DNA from: Prorocentrum cordatum
Taxonomy: Eukaryota; Sar; Dinophyceae; Prorocentrales; Prorocentraceae
DNA length: 64,000 nt
Assembly (NCBI GenBank): GCA_963575745.1
Contig: CAUYUJ010000692.1
Span: 18,501-82,500 of the forward strand
Direction: 5' to 3'
Below, in pieces: positions 23,521 to 34,019 of the stretch (position 1 is the stretch's first letter; the number at the start of each line of letters is the position of its first letter). The notes under the pieces were generated by a model. That model made no database searches. It saw nothing but the letters and a program-made list of their open reading frames with translations, and was not told where the DNA came from. A program made the translations under genes and the position numbers.

Positions 23521-25899
23521 CTACTTAGAACCCTTGGCCATCTCATCGAACCTCCTCTTGAGGGCTCGGATTCGCTCAAGGCTCTGGCGCGCAGGCGTGG
23601 GGACTGGTTTCTTGGGCGCGGACTGGCCGTGTAGAAGGCAGTACACTTGCGAGAGCATGATGATTGCCACGTGCATCGCATTGCCAGATTCTGCACACAC
23701 TACGCGGCATTTGCGAGCCGCTTCGTCGGGAGGCCTATGAAGGTTGAAGCTGCAGAGAGCCTTGCCGCCCTCGCTGACGTGCGCCTGTACAAATGCAGGA
23801 TTGACTGGGAAGCCTTGCGCAAACAGAGCCTCTGTGCCGCATAGCCAGCGGCTCCCAGAGGGCAGCTCGGCGTAGATGAGGCCCATCTTGCTCACAAGAG
23901 TCTGCAGGTTGTCGCCAGATGAGGACATCTGGTGATGCGTGGCACCATCTTGTGACAATGACCACGCTGCTCCTGGAAACGCCTTCCGATAGTTCTTGAC
24001 ATTGTTCTGCTCCCAGGGGCTCAAAGACAACCAGAAGGCATCGCGATCGTCCGTGGTGAAGGGTTCTTTCTGGTACCTTAAGCTGTTGCGCCTTGCCGTC
24101 GATGCCCATTTCAGCTCCTCATTGAGCTCGTCCTTGATGATAGGGTTGTCGTAGGCGTCCTGAGGGTACTTGTGCATGAAGAAGAAATCGCGCCACGTCG
24201 ACTTGCACATGGTATGGAACCTCCGAAGGAATCTTGATAGCGGAGGAACCTCAGCCATGCACTTCACGTTGTGTCGGAGGATGGTGTATTTCCTCTCCCT
24301 GGCAATTGGGAAACCGTAGGAGCGTGGATCGGTGTTCGCGACGTCGATGAAGTAGAACTTGCCAAGGAATTTGGCCAGCACCTCCGTCGCGAACTGTTTC
24401 ACATTTTCTTGCACCACCATTGCTTCTTGAAGAACCAGCCTCAGGCCTATCCACGCGAGTAGGCAGAATATGGTCGGTCCTAGCACGTCCTGCTGGGAAC
24501 CCAGCGGTGTGAAGTCGACGCAGGGGTTGCCTGCCACATGGCGGTCTGCCTCCTTGAGCTCGCAGGTACAGTTGTGAGCATGACACTTCGCCTGTAGCTT
24601 GACAGCCTTACCATCGAACACCAAAGGGGAGAGGAACTTCAACGCGTTCTGGTTTGTGATCTTCTTGTCTTTAATGAGCTGCACCGCTTCGTCTGACCAA
24701 AAGTCAGTTATGTCTCCGAATACGCAGCCGCCGCTCTCCTGCATCAGCATCTTGAGCTCCGTCTGGCAATCCTTGTTGATGTCGCAGGCAGACAACATCT
24801 TGGGCCGATTCAGCTTCTCGTTTTGCAGGATACTTTGAAGCCGGAAGTGCAACAGGTTCATGCTGACTTCTGGAGTGCCAATGCCACTGAAAGCCGTGGA
24901 CATCGTCTTATCGCCCAAGCTGCGCCCGAGGCGAAGCAAGACGTCTCCTCCTTCCTCCTTCAGCAGCGTGTCTATGACGTGGCGCTCGAAGTCAGCAGTC
25001 GGTGGTTCCGCTAGCTCCGCCACGCTGGTGTAGTCGCTGACGTCGTTGCCCCCACTCTCCTCCACGGCCTTGGCGATGCGAGCTTCTTCATCAGCCAGAT
25101 CAGGTTGCTTCTCCTGCTGCTCATCGTCCACGCGCAGCATCTTCATGGTCGCCGATGGGTGAGACTCGCACTCGGCCTCAGCAGCCTCGCTCTTGGAATC
25201 ATTCTCGCCACCATCCTCCTGGACGACGCTCATCTCGGACTGGGACTGCTCTGGCGGCAGCTCCTGCTGAGGTTCAGGCTCTGGCAGTTCCAGCAGCTGT
25301 GGCGGTGGCTCAGGTGTGATCTGCTGCTGCGACGACGAGCACGCGCACCCGTCGTCGTCGACTGCGTCGCCCTGGCCGTCGTCACTGCGCGCTGCGGGCG
25401 GGAAGGACAACAGTTGTTGAGTAGCCTTGAATGCACCCGCTGGAACGGCATGCCTTCGCAAAAACGTTGCGCCCCTACTAGCTTTGTTTATCTTCAGCGC
25501 AACCAAGAGTTGCTCGTCCAGCTTCTTTGCGTCGGTGAACTCAACCACGATGACCTTCCCTTTCCGCTTGTCCTCACCAATTATGTTGTTCAGTACCGCC
25601 TCTGTCACCCTGTGCTTCGTGAAACTGTTCGTGAACTCGGACTCGCTGATGGTCCTGACACAGTTGAACGTTGCAATCCCATGGAGCTTGCATAGCGTCT
25701 CCTCCTTGCGCGAGCAGAAGCCAGTGGTAGCTTCTGCGATGTAGACCTGGTCACCATGCTTGAAGTAATTTGTTTTGGACTGCATCACCTCCCAGCAGAC
25801 TGGACCACCATTGTGAGTGCCGCCGCCGCCGAAGAACATGGCTGCATGCTCTGGTGTGCGAACGGTCAAGGCTCGGTGGTAGTTCTCCATCAAGCTCAT
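23521..25899 (-). CDS. C5 cytosine DNA methyltransferase
   Basis: Transfers a methyl group from S-adenosylmethionine to C5 of cytosine in DNA. Counting from the ATG at 25899 (792 codons), the expected motifs appear in order: I (AFSGIGTPEVSMNLL, about 336-350), II (SACDIN, about 370), IV with catalytic Cys (AGNPCVDFTPLG, Cys about 460), VI (QENVKQF, Glu about 498), VIII (YGFPIARERKYTIL, about 528-541), IX (RWLCGTEALFAQGFP, about 684-698) and X (ESGNAMHVA, about 737-745). The gap between VIII and IX fits a target-recognition domain. Residues about 32-128 weakly resemble a PUA/ASCH fold (VCWEVMQSK, GDQVYIAEA); a Gln/Pro and acidic linker follows. The frame extends upstream to 26169, but a SL-like relict at 25982-26003 places that part outside the mature mRNA, so I choose 25899. 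No intron or stop is seen. The motif IV Gln usual after Pro-Cys is Val here. Confidence 0.88.
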   Translation of the reverse strand: MSLMENYHRALTVRTPEHAAMFFGGGGTHNGGPVCWEVMQSKTNYFKHGDQVYIAEATTGFCSRKEETLCKLHGIATFNCVRTISESEFTNSFTKHRVTEAVLNNIIGEDKRKGKVIVVEFTDAKKLDEQLLVALKINKASRGATFLRRHAVPAGAFKATQQLLSFPPAARSDDGQGDAVDDDGCACSSSQQQITPEPPPQLLELPEPEPQQELPPEQSQSEMSVVQEDGGENDSKSEAAEAECESHPSATMKMLRVDDEQQEKQPDLADEEARIAKAVEESGGNDVSDYTSVAELAEPPTADFERHVIDTLLKEEGGDVLLRLGRSLGDKTMSTAFSGIGTPEVSMNLLHFRLQSILQNEKLNRPKMLSACDINKDCQTELKMLMQESGGCVFGDITDFWSDEAVQLIKDKKITNQNALKFLSPLVFDGKAVKLQAKCHAHNCTCELKEADRHVAGNPCVDFTPLGSQQDVLGPTIFCLLAWIGLRLVLQEAMVVQENVKQFATEVLAKFLGKFYFIDVANTDPRSYGFPIARERKYTILRHNVKCMAEVPPLSRFLRRFHTMCKSTWRDFFFMHKYPQDAYDNPIIKDELNEELKWASTARRNSLRYQKEPFTTDDRDAFWLSLSPWEQNNVKNYRKAFPGAAWSLSQDGATHHQMSSSGDNLQTLVSKMGLIYAELPSGSRWLCGTEALFAQGFPVNPAFVQAHVSEGGKALCSFNLHRPPDEAARKCRVVCAESGNAMHVAIIMLSQVYCLLHGQSAPKKPVPTPARQSLERIRALKRRFDEMAKGSK

Positions 25900-25981
25900 T
25901 CGGAGATGCCCCGCGGCGCCCAGGTTCCCTGGTGCCACTGGTGCCGCATGATGCCAGGCGCTCGCCTCGATTCGCAACAGG

Positions 25982-26003
25982 TTTGAGCCAAAACAGGCAA
26001 CGG
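25982..26003 (-). other. DinoSL relict upstream of the methyltransferase gene
   Basis: On the minus strand the sequence begins CCGTTGCC and ends TTTTGGCTCAAA. It matches the 21-22 nt DinoSL exon except for about three changes and one inserted base. It lies 83 bp 5' of the chosen ATG. Such relicts are known marks of trans-spliced mRNAs that returned to the genome. Confidence 0.75.
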
Positions 26004-26330
26004 ATGACGTTATTGATGGTGTTTTGTTGGTGATAGCTTGTGTGTTTATTGCAAGGTGCCCTCGATCAGAAACCGTGGCGCACCACTGCCTGACGATGCC
26101 GATGCTGATGTTGTTGCCGATTATGCTGCTGATGGCATCGTGCGCGTGCCGATCTCTACGATTCTCCACTCGATTTCGACCATCGTTCTCTGGATATCGT
26201 TCCCCTTTTCGAGTTCTGAACGAGGCGTTTTCGTTGCTGTTCTGCCATTTAGTGGGCAGTTTTTGTCTTGTGATCGCCTCGATTGCACGCCAAATCGCAT
26301 GCGTTAGGCCCTAAATCTGAAGCTATTACC
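26004..26330. other. Intergenic, no gene
   Basis: AT-richer sequence. The upstream extension of the methyltransferase frame ends here and is interpreted as non-coding. Confidence 0.5.
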
Positions 26331-26550
26331 TTCAGGCGCTGGGGCCCGAATGGGGGCCATTCAGGCGCTGGGGCCCGAATGGGCCTGTCAGGGCCTGCCA
26401 TTCAGGCCCCAGGGCCCGAATGGACATGCAATTCGGGTCCCGGGGACCCGAATAGGGGGGGCATTCAGGCCTCAGGACCCGAATGGACCTGCCATTCAGG
26501 CCTCAGGACCCGAATGGACCTGCCGTTCAGGCCTCGGGGCCCGAATGGCA
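26331..26550. repeat. Palindromic tandem repeat, about 7 units
   Basis: Units of about 28-35 bp centred on CATTCAGGC...GGGCCCGAATGG. The ends CCATTC and GAATGG are complementary, so each unit can fold. Confidence 0.85.
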
Positions 26551-26589
26551 CTTCCAGGGCTCGCCCGAGCTGCTCGCTCCCAGAGGCCC

Positions 26590-27935
26590 CAGGAGACCCA
26601 AACACCTCACAAAATCAGGCCCGCACTTTCAAATAAGGAACGTTTTTCATGTGCGCGGGCTGCAATTTTCCTTCACGCACGCCTCATTTGCTGTCGGATT
26701 CAGGCGTTCACGCTGTGCCTTTGCGTTGTTCAGGGGTGGGTGGGGCCTCAACTTCGCTCCTCGATATGGGTGGGTTGGCGGGGATGGGTGTCGATGTTGA
26801 GCCAATCCCCGCTGCCCTGCTCCCTCCTCCATCCTCCTGTGTCCTCCGACACAGCCGCAAATCGTCTCGATAGGAACTGGCCTTTTCCTACCCGTAACCG
26901 ACACAACCGCAATATCCGTAACTCCCCAACTCCTCGTTCCCCCTCCCGCTCCTCTGACCTCCTCCTCCTCCATCCTTCACCTCCTCAACCCCATCCCTAG
27001 CTATATTCCTTAAGCTTTCTGCCTCACGACTGTAAGGGGCCCATCAGCACAGCAAATCCGAGCCGACACTCGGCTCGCAGACGACGAGACTACCCAGAGA
27101 TCCCCGCAAGAAAGTTGCTGGCTCGTCTGAGCCCGACAGGCCTCCCGAGAGGGTGGAGGCGTGCGAGACGGCTAATCACACCCAGAACCCAGACTCAGAC
27201 GGAGACGGCTGGAAAGAGCAGGGCGGGGGAAGGGAGCGGGGGGGAGGAGTGGGGGGAGCAGGAGACCCAAACTCCTCACTCACACAATCAAGCCCGAACT
27301 ACTTGCAAATCAGGAATGTGACTCATGTGCGCGGGCTGCAATGTTCTTTCACGCACGCCTCATTTGCTTTCTGGCTTTCTGGTCCAGGCGTTCACCCTGT
27401 GCTTTTGTGTTGTTCGGGGGGGGCTCAACTTCGCTCCTCGATATGGGTGGGTTGGCGGGGATGGGTGTCGATGTTGAGCCAATCCCCGCTGTCCTGCTCC
27501 CTCTTCCATCCTCCTGCGTCCTCCGACACAGCCGCAAATCGTCTCGATGGGAACTGGCCTGCTCCTACCCGTAACCGACACAACCGCAACATCCGTAACT
27601 CCGTAACTCCTCGTTCCCCTTCCTGCCCCTCAGACCTCCTCCTCCTTCTTGACCCTTCACCTCCTTAACCCCTATCCCTAGCTATATTCCTTAAGCTCTC
27701 TGCCTCACGTCTGCAAGGGGCCCATCAGCACAGCAAATCCGAGCCGACACTCGGCTCGCAGACGACGAGACTACCCAGAGATCCCCGCAAGAAAGTTGCT
27801 GGCTCGTCTGAGCCCGACAGGCCTCCCGAGAGAGTGGAGGCGTGCGAGACGGCCAATCACACCCAGAACCCAGACTCAGACGGAGACGGCTGGAAGGAGG
27901 AGGGCGGGGGAAGGGACGGGGAAGGGAGCGGAGCG
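26590..27935. repeat. Direct tandem duplication with a period of about 680 bp
   Basis: Copy 1 (about 26590-27254) and copy 2 (about 27260-27935) match over nearly their full length. Examples are GTGCGCGGGC at 26651 and 27327, and AGCCGACACTCGGCTCGC at 27061 and 27742. Differences are single bases and small indels. A GCCGACACTCGGC hairpin lies in both. Open frames in each copy are short and not convincing. Confidence 0.93.
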
Positions 27936-29032
27936 GGGGGCGGAGTGGGAGGAGGGAGGGATATGATGTAGGGTGTCTTCAGGATGACTCTATGCTTGGT
28001 TCAATGCTTGATGTGTGTGTGCTGCTACATATGACATATGTGCGCGATGTATGCCAATTATCGTGTCATCTCTGTGTGATGATATTTAGGTTAGGAAGGC
28101 CTGACGGCCGGCGCCGCCGACCCTGAAAGACGCCGACGACGACCAGGAGTGGGATGAGGAGGAGAAGGAGGGGGAGCAGGAGGAGGAGGCGGAGATAAGA
28201 GGAGGAGGCGGAGATAAGGAGGCGGAAATAAAGAGGAGGAGGAGGAGCAGGAGGAGGAGGAGGAGAAGGAGGCGAGCCAGAACGCCCACGCAGCCCACGC
28301 AATTGAAAGGAGGAGGGGACGGAGGAGACTACGGGGCGCGATGGACTCGTGATGACGAAGGGGCCCCGAGAGGACAAAGGACGGGGCACGAACAAACCCT
28401 CACCGAGCGGAGGAGCCTTCGGGACGCCCCTGCCCTCAAGAGGACCCTCAACCGATTGCGAACGCGGGTGCCCATGTGCCCATATTTCTTATGTCCCAAC
28501 TTGCTGCCCTGGGAGCCCTGGGAGCTGGCGAGGACCTCAAGGACCCCCCCAGGAGGCACCCGAGAGGGGAGTGGCCACAAAGGCCCCCTCCGCTCCTTGG
28601 TACACCTCCAGTAGGGAGCCATCGCCAGTGCGAAAAATACCATCCCTCATATCGCTGGCCTCACAAAGCACGTTCCTATCGAGACGCTTCCCTGACTGTC
28701 TGACTCTTCAGATTCCCAATGACGATGGACCACCTAGTCACCCAGGCAGGAGCACAGAGGAGGAGGAGGAGAGGAGGAGGAGGAGGAGGAGGTATTGTTT
28801 GTTTACGCGGTTATGCTCTTATGATGTTTTGATGTGATGTTGGTATGCGTATGTGTGGTGGCATGGTTTAATGTGTGTATGGTGTTATGCCGTCATGTGT
28901 TCTGGCTTAGTTGTTATGTTTATTTGTGGTTACACATTGGGGGGCTTGTTCAATATTGGTCATGCTGTTACGCTGTTAGGATGGCAGTGAGGTTGACTGT
29001 TGAATATGGAACTACGGTGCTACGGCCCATGC
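27936..29032. other. Intergenic region with GAG-rich tracts
   Basis: Purine (GGA/GAG) tracts lie at about 28140-28310 and 28755-28792. The rest includes a short plus-strand frame (28349-28837) with no motif. It separates the PHD/hAT-like gene from the 680-bp duplication. Confidence 0.55.
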
Positions 29033-32000
29033 TCATACTTGGTGTTTATTGTTGTTTGTAACACTTGCTATGTTGTTGTCCACTGTGTCCAGTGGGCTAT
29101 CCACCCCAGCATATGCGCGCATGCACAGGCGGCACACGCTCCGCCCGTCGAAAGGAGCGGGCAAACGAAACTTGCAAACCGACCCATGCACAAGCAGGGG
29201 CAGGAGATGGAGCCAGGCTGCTGCGCAGTCGTCGTGCCATGCTAGGAGGCACACTGCGCAATGTAAGAGCCTGGCGCCTGCGTTGCCGCCGCATCGTGCA
29301 CACTGCAGAACGGTTGCAGTGGAGCCAGCTGGGCCTACGTTCACCGAGACAGCCTGCATCGTCTGCGCTGTGCGCCACATGTCACGCAGGCGAACCCACT
29401 TGGCTGGCATGACCTCTCGCTCCTTAGATTGGAAGACCCCTGCGGTCTTCCTCGCTCTCTGCATCTTGATACCGATCCCAGGGTGCACGACTGCGCACCC
29501 CGTGAAGTCTTGCTTCCGAACGTTCGCAGCCACTATGGTGATCACCCTGTTGTGGTCGTCGAGCGATGCGATGCGGCCTTTCCACTTCTCATCCCGAACC
29601 CACTGGACGAAGTCGGTGTGATCTCCAGTCTGAGGGTCGTTGTACGCAATGAGGGACATGCACGCTTCGCCGTATGCGTCTTGGCCGAGCTCCATGCACC
29701 TGACGTCATCATTCATGACCTCGGACAACAACTCCATGCCTGTCTGAAACGAGCCACGCCAACGCACAAGGACGACCTTCGCATCCGAATCCAGCGCATC
29801 CAGATCAAGGCCTGGCTCAGTTGCGTCCATCGGCTGCTGCGTAGTATCTGGAGTCTCTGGAGGAGGGCCGCCCCCAAGCTCCACGTGCTGCAATGTCGCC
29901 TCCACCTCCGCTTCCTCAACGTGCAGGCCCGCTTTGATGAACCCGTCAACCGCGTCAGGGTCCACGGCAGGTCCGCTCGGGCCGTTCGGGCATGTTGCAT
30001 CGTCCATTGCTTTAAATATCTTGCCCAATTCGTTTTTACGTGCTGCCTCCTCGTCCTTCCCTGACCAGTCTAGCTGCGCTGCCTGCGCTGCTGTCTCGTC
30101 GTCGTCGTTGTGGTTGCCTGTATCTCCTCCCTGCACCTCCTCCGCCCACGTCAGGTCCATGGCCATCTCTAAGGCTCGCAGCATCTCGTCGTCTGAGTCG
30201 ATTGGCAGCCCTGCGCCGCCGTCGCCTGCGCCGCCGTCGCCTCCTCCAGCGGCGATAGCGCCAGCCGGTGGCGGCTTCTGGCGCTTCGGCTTGGGCGGCT
30301 TGGGCTCCCCCGCGTCGTCGTGCTCATCGCGTTCCCTCTCGATCTTTGGCGGGATCTTCTGCAATGTGAGGACAGTTTCTTCAGGTTTGCCATTCCCCTG
30401 TATGGACGCGCGCCGAAGTCCACACCCTTGCACGTCCCATTTGATCAGATAGCGGTGAAGCCCATACTCTGTCGGTAGCGGTACGTCGACGTCGCCCTCC
30501 TCTCCACTCCCATCTTCGTGCAAGAGGTCGTAATATTGCATGAATACGTTGAGAGACGAATTGCACTGTTGACCAGCGGCAACCACCAGCTGAAACGACT
30601 CGAAGCCCACCTGCTCGACATGTGCGTGAGCCACTCGAAACATGTGGTAATACCTGTCGAACGTGAGGAGCACGGTTGAGTCATCCTCAAGATGGTCGGC
30701 GAACGCCCAGCACTCGGAAAGGTAGTAAGCCTCGGTGTTCCTGCCCACGCGCTGCCTCCATCTGTACCACGCCAAGTTGTAAGCTGTGCACCAGGCGAAC
30801 CCAGGCAAGGAAGGGTGATCTTCATAGATGCCCATACGCAAGCTCATGAGTTTGACTTCTTTCTTGGATGGAAGCGGCGTTGGCGGCTCAGGTGCTTTCC
30901 ATCTCGCGGGTGCTGCTTGAACCGCACGTGCTCCGTCGCCGCCGTTCTCGATAATCAGTTTGACCAAAGCTTGGGCAGCTGGGCGCCTCGCCGACCACCG
31001 CTGATTAGTATTCTTGTTGGTTAGGTAATGCTTGAGGCACACTCTTCCTGACAGCAAGTCCAACGTTGCATTTGGACACCGCTCTCCCAATAGTGATATC
31101 ATTTTGTTGATGCGCTCATTCTCCCGGACGTCTCCTTTCCACAATCGTCTGACCAGCCAAAGAAATTGATATAGCTTCGGGCCGATGCTTCTCCCGTTGG
31201 TATCGATTACCATCTTGATGTCAGCTGCGAACCTCCTCTTGATTTTCAGCGCGTTGATCTCAAGCAGGTCCTCTGGAGTATTTTGAATTTCTTTGGCCAC
31301 ATAGAACTTCTCGCTGGAGGGCTCGTTCATCCCAACATCCACCAGAAGCATCAGCCTGTGGGGGAAGGCCACGACCTTTCGCGATATGCGGCGATAGAAC
31401 CCGCCCGCATTCGTCAGGATCATCGTGGCTGCGAGTTGCCGTAGCCAAGCCTGGTCAGCGGCGGCATCAATCCCTTGAGTGGTCAGCTCGTCCCAGGCTG
31501 GGTCATCAAGGCTTGCCCAGAACTCTCTGAATATGATGCGACCTTTGCCGCATGCCAGCTGGGCTAAGTGCGTGCCTGTCTCATCGAGCTCCTCCTCCGA
31601 AAACGATTTCATCACGAACGCCGAGTGGTGCTTGAGAGGTGCCCTCGAAAGCCTGCATATCTCGAGGACTCGCCAGAACAGTACGTCATTCTCGGTATCC
31701 ATGATGTCTCTGCGCCATTTTCCCAAAATTGTCGTGTAGTGCTTCTGCTCGTCGATGGCAATGTCGTTGACTCCGCTCCGCCTGCCCTCGGTCTCGTCCT
31801 TGGGCTTGGGAGCGAATGCCCCCCTCATTCATCGTCCACCTCCCTCTTAGCATCCACCTCCTCCTCATCCTTGTCCTCCTCCTTTTCCTCCTCATCCTCA
31901 TTCTCATCCTCCTGCGGAGTAGGAGGAGGAGAAGGAGGAGGCGGAGGAGGAGACGGATTATTCCTCCTCCTCTCCCTCCTCCTCCTCCGCCTCCTCACGT

Positions 32001-34012
32001 CTCCTCTTCTTCCTCCTCTTGTTCTTCCTCCTCCTCCTCCTCCTCCTCCTCCTCCCCCTCCTCCCCCTCCCCCTCCTGCCACAGAAAAGGCGCTGCTGCC
32101 GCTGCTTCTCTGCTCCTCTAGCTTGACCCCCCCCCCCCGATCCGTCCTGGATAGGTTCGCGCCGCTCCACGTCGCCGTATTTATCAATCAGGGTCACTCT
32201 CAGAGCATGCATCAATCTCTCTGGGCCGATCTCCAAAATGCGGTCCTCAACTACATCGACCGAGCCCCATCGGCCAGCAACGCACGAAGGAAACAGCTTT
32301 TTCATAACTTTGTTCCCGTCCACGAAACCATAGAGTTTGCAGAAATTCTGGTAGAGCTCTTTGGTAACCTCACGTATGACATTCGCTAGCTTGGCCAGCG
32401 TCGAGAAATATTTGCGCTTGGACCCGTGTTGCTTCAAGAAGGTGTCGGCTATTTTCAGGCAGTCCAGCACAATGAGATGTCGCGCATGTTCCTGGCAGTC
32501 GCTATCCATGAACAAGATATTGTCCCTGTCTGCTAGGATCGTGGCAAGGACCTTGGACGCATATACCTCGTCTGGTCCACGATCTCTCGTATAGCAAAAC
32601 GCGAACATCCCCTCCGTATCTAAGCCGATATCATCCCACGTCGGACACCCCAGACTCCGCAGATGCTTTATCCAGGCGCCGAGTGTGTGGTGACCTGTGA
32701 AAGACTCGCACCACTGCATGCGTCGATGAGTTCCCCCCACCCCATTGCCGCTTCCCTCTCCCCCTCCCCCCTCACACCATTACATGGTGCAAGGGTAGGT
32801 GCGAGGGGGAAGGGGGAGGGAAAAGCGGGAGGAGGGGGAGAGGGTACTCATGGACGCGCACAGGCGAAGTGAGCCAGGCCGCCACACCGTCTGCATGGTC
32901 GACAGGTAGCACGTCAGCAGCCCGCCGAATGTTGAAGGTCAGGTCGTCGAGTCGCATGGGAGATAGCATGGGCGTGTCCTTGTAGATGAAAGCCGTCTCC
33001 AATTCGAGTGCAGCGAGCTTCCTCCTTTGCCAGATCTGTGAATTTGTCGCGTCGTGCCGGAAGGCAAAGACGCAGCAGTCGATCTCTCCATTCTTCATTG
33101 AATCAGTAAGCACCTTATGAAACGCATGGGATGATGCGATCAAGGCCGCTGCCGATTTGACTTCGGCTCGTGCGACTGACCAGCGGCTCAGGTCGACGAG
33201 GGCAGCGGAGCCCATGTCAGCACATGCTATGTTGGAGAGATTCCGACGCACTGCGAGTGCGGCAGCTCCTTCAGAAGCTTCCCATTGCAACCACCAGCGT
33301 GGGTCACCTCCCCCAACTTCCCTCGTCCTCACACCTCTCGTAGCAAGATGTGGGGGGACGAGGGTCGTTGACGGAGGGCCAGCTCGGCAGTTACATTGGA
33401 ATCGCCCTGTCCTTGCTCAGTGAGCTTCACCCTCTGCTCTCCACGGCCCAAGACAATATGAAGGCCTTGGTTGGGATCGTCCTCTTGGTCACCGCCATCG
33501 CGAACAGCAATCTCAAGACGATGCACTTGTTGTCTCCGTCTGTCTAGGATCCGTCGCTGTCGAGCAAGAGCAGCATCTTTCTCGGCGAGGGCCGCAATGA
33601 GCTCCTGTCTAGACATGTGGTCGTAGGGCGTGCCTGGCACGCCTGCCTCCGAGGGCACAAGTGCATCGAAGCGAGGTTCTGCGACTCGTACGACTATATC
33701 TGCAGGCCCGGGGCGAAGAACGACATCGCTGCATGATCGTCGATGGGCTGCCAGAGTCGTCTTCGCCGAGCTCCAAGAAACATCATCAACAGGTACACCT
33801 GCCCACATCATCAGCACAGGAATAATATCGATGCGGTACAAGTCATCCCCGACAACAAAGCGTTCTGGAGCAATCGCTGTGGGAATCTGCCTGCGCTGGC
33901 CAGTGAACTCCGAAACAACAGATCGAACGCCCTCGCTCGAGAGCGCGTGCCCTCCAGATGCATCGTAAGTGACATGATATGAGAGGGCGCGTGAAAGGCG
34001 GGAGGCTAGCAT
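29033..34012 (-). CDS. hAT transposase-like protein with C-terminal PHD finger, multi-exon
   Basis: Four minus-strand open segments: 34012-33329 (227 codons, ATG), 33332-32772 (186, GTG), 32740-31958 (260, GTG) and 31828-29033 (931). The gaps are foldback-forming spacers, so I read one gene. Segment 1 ends in a coiled coil (SRQELIAALAEKDAALARQ). Segments 2-3 have features of a hAT RNase-H-like fold: an Asp strand (VFAFRHDAT), a C-x2-H motif (DCQEHARHL) and, about 60 residues on, AGRWGSVDVVEDRIL, which matches the hAT RW motif. Segment 4 has a possible dimerisation-like stretch (NERINKMIS...LLSGRVCLKHYL), an NLS-like PKPKRQK, and near its end a C4HC3 PHD pattern (CARC, CAVC, H-x2-C, CRLC; DNA about 29123-29302). 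PHD fingers read histone tails. Catalytic residues are not clear, so it may be domesticated. A SL-like relict lies 33 bp 5' of the ATG. Confidence 0.6.
31845..31996 (-). other. Foldback purine/pyrimidine spacer between coding segments 3 and 4
   Basis: A GGA-rich block (about 31921-31955) pairs with the following CCT-rich block (about 31962-31996), including GGAGGCGGAGGAGGA against TCCTCCTCCGCCTCC. The two flanking segments are in the same frame, but several stops lie between them, so removal as an intron would rejoin them. Confidence 0.6.
32751..32822 (-). other. Foldback spacer between coding segments 2 and 3
   Basis: Left arm about 32751-32780 (pyrimidine, ending CTCACACCAT) and right arm about 32784-32822 (ATGGTGC, then purine) are inverted copies around a 3-base centre. 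The arms match imperfectly and include one extra segment on the right. Frame changes across it. Confidence 0.6.
33307..33380 (-). other. Foldback spacer between coding segments 1 and 2
   Basis: CAACTTCCCTCGTCCTCACACC (left, about 33314-33335, given in part) is complementary to the right arm at about 33348-33372, with exact pairing of CCCTCGTCC to GGACGAGGG. Segment 1 closes at 33329 and segment 2 continues in another frame. Confidence 0.5.
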
Positions 34013-34019
34013 GCAAGTC

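Noticed and set aside
25900-26169. N-terminal 90-codon extension of the methyltransferase
   Set aside because: A SL-like relict lies inside it, and the residues show no conserved feature.
26647-27668. Short proline/arginine-rich frames in both copies of the 680-bp duplication
   Set aside because: They do not keep the same frame or start between the two copies, unlike a selected gene.
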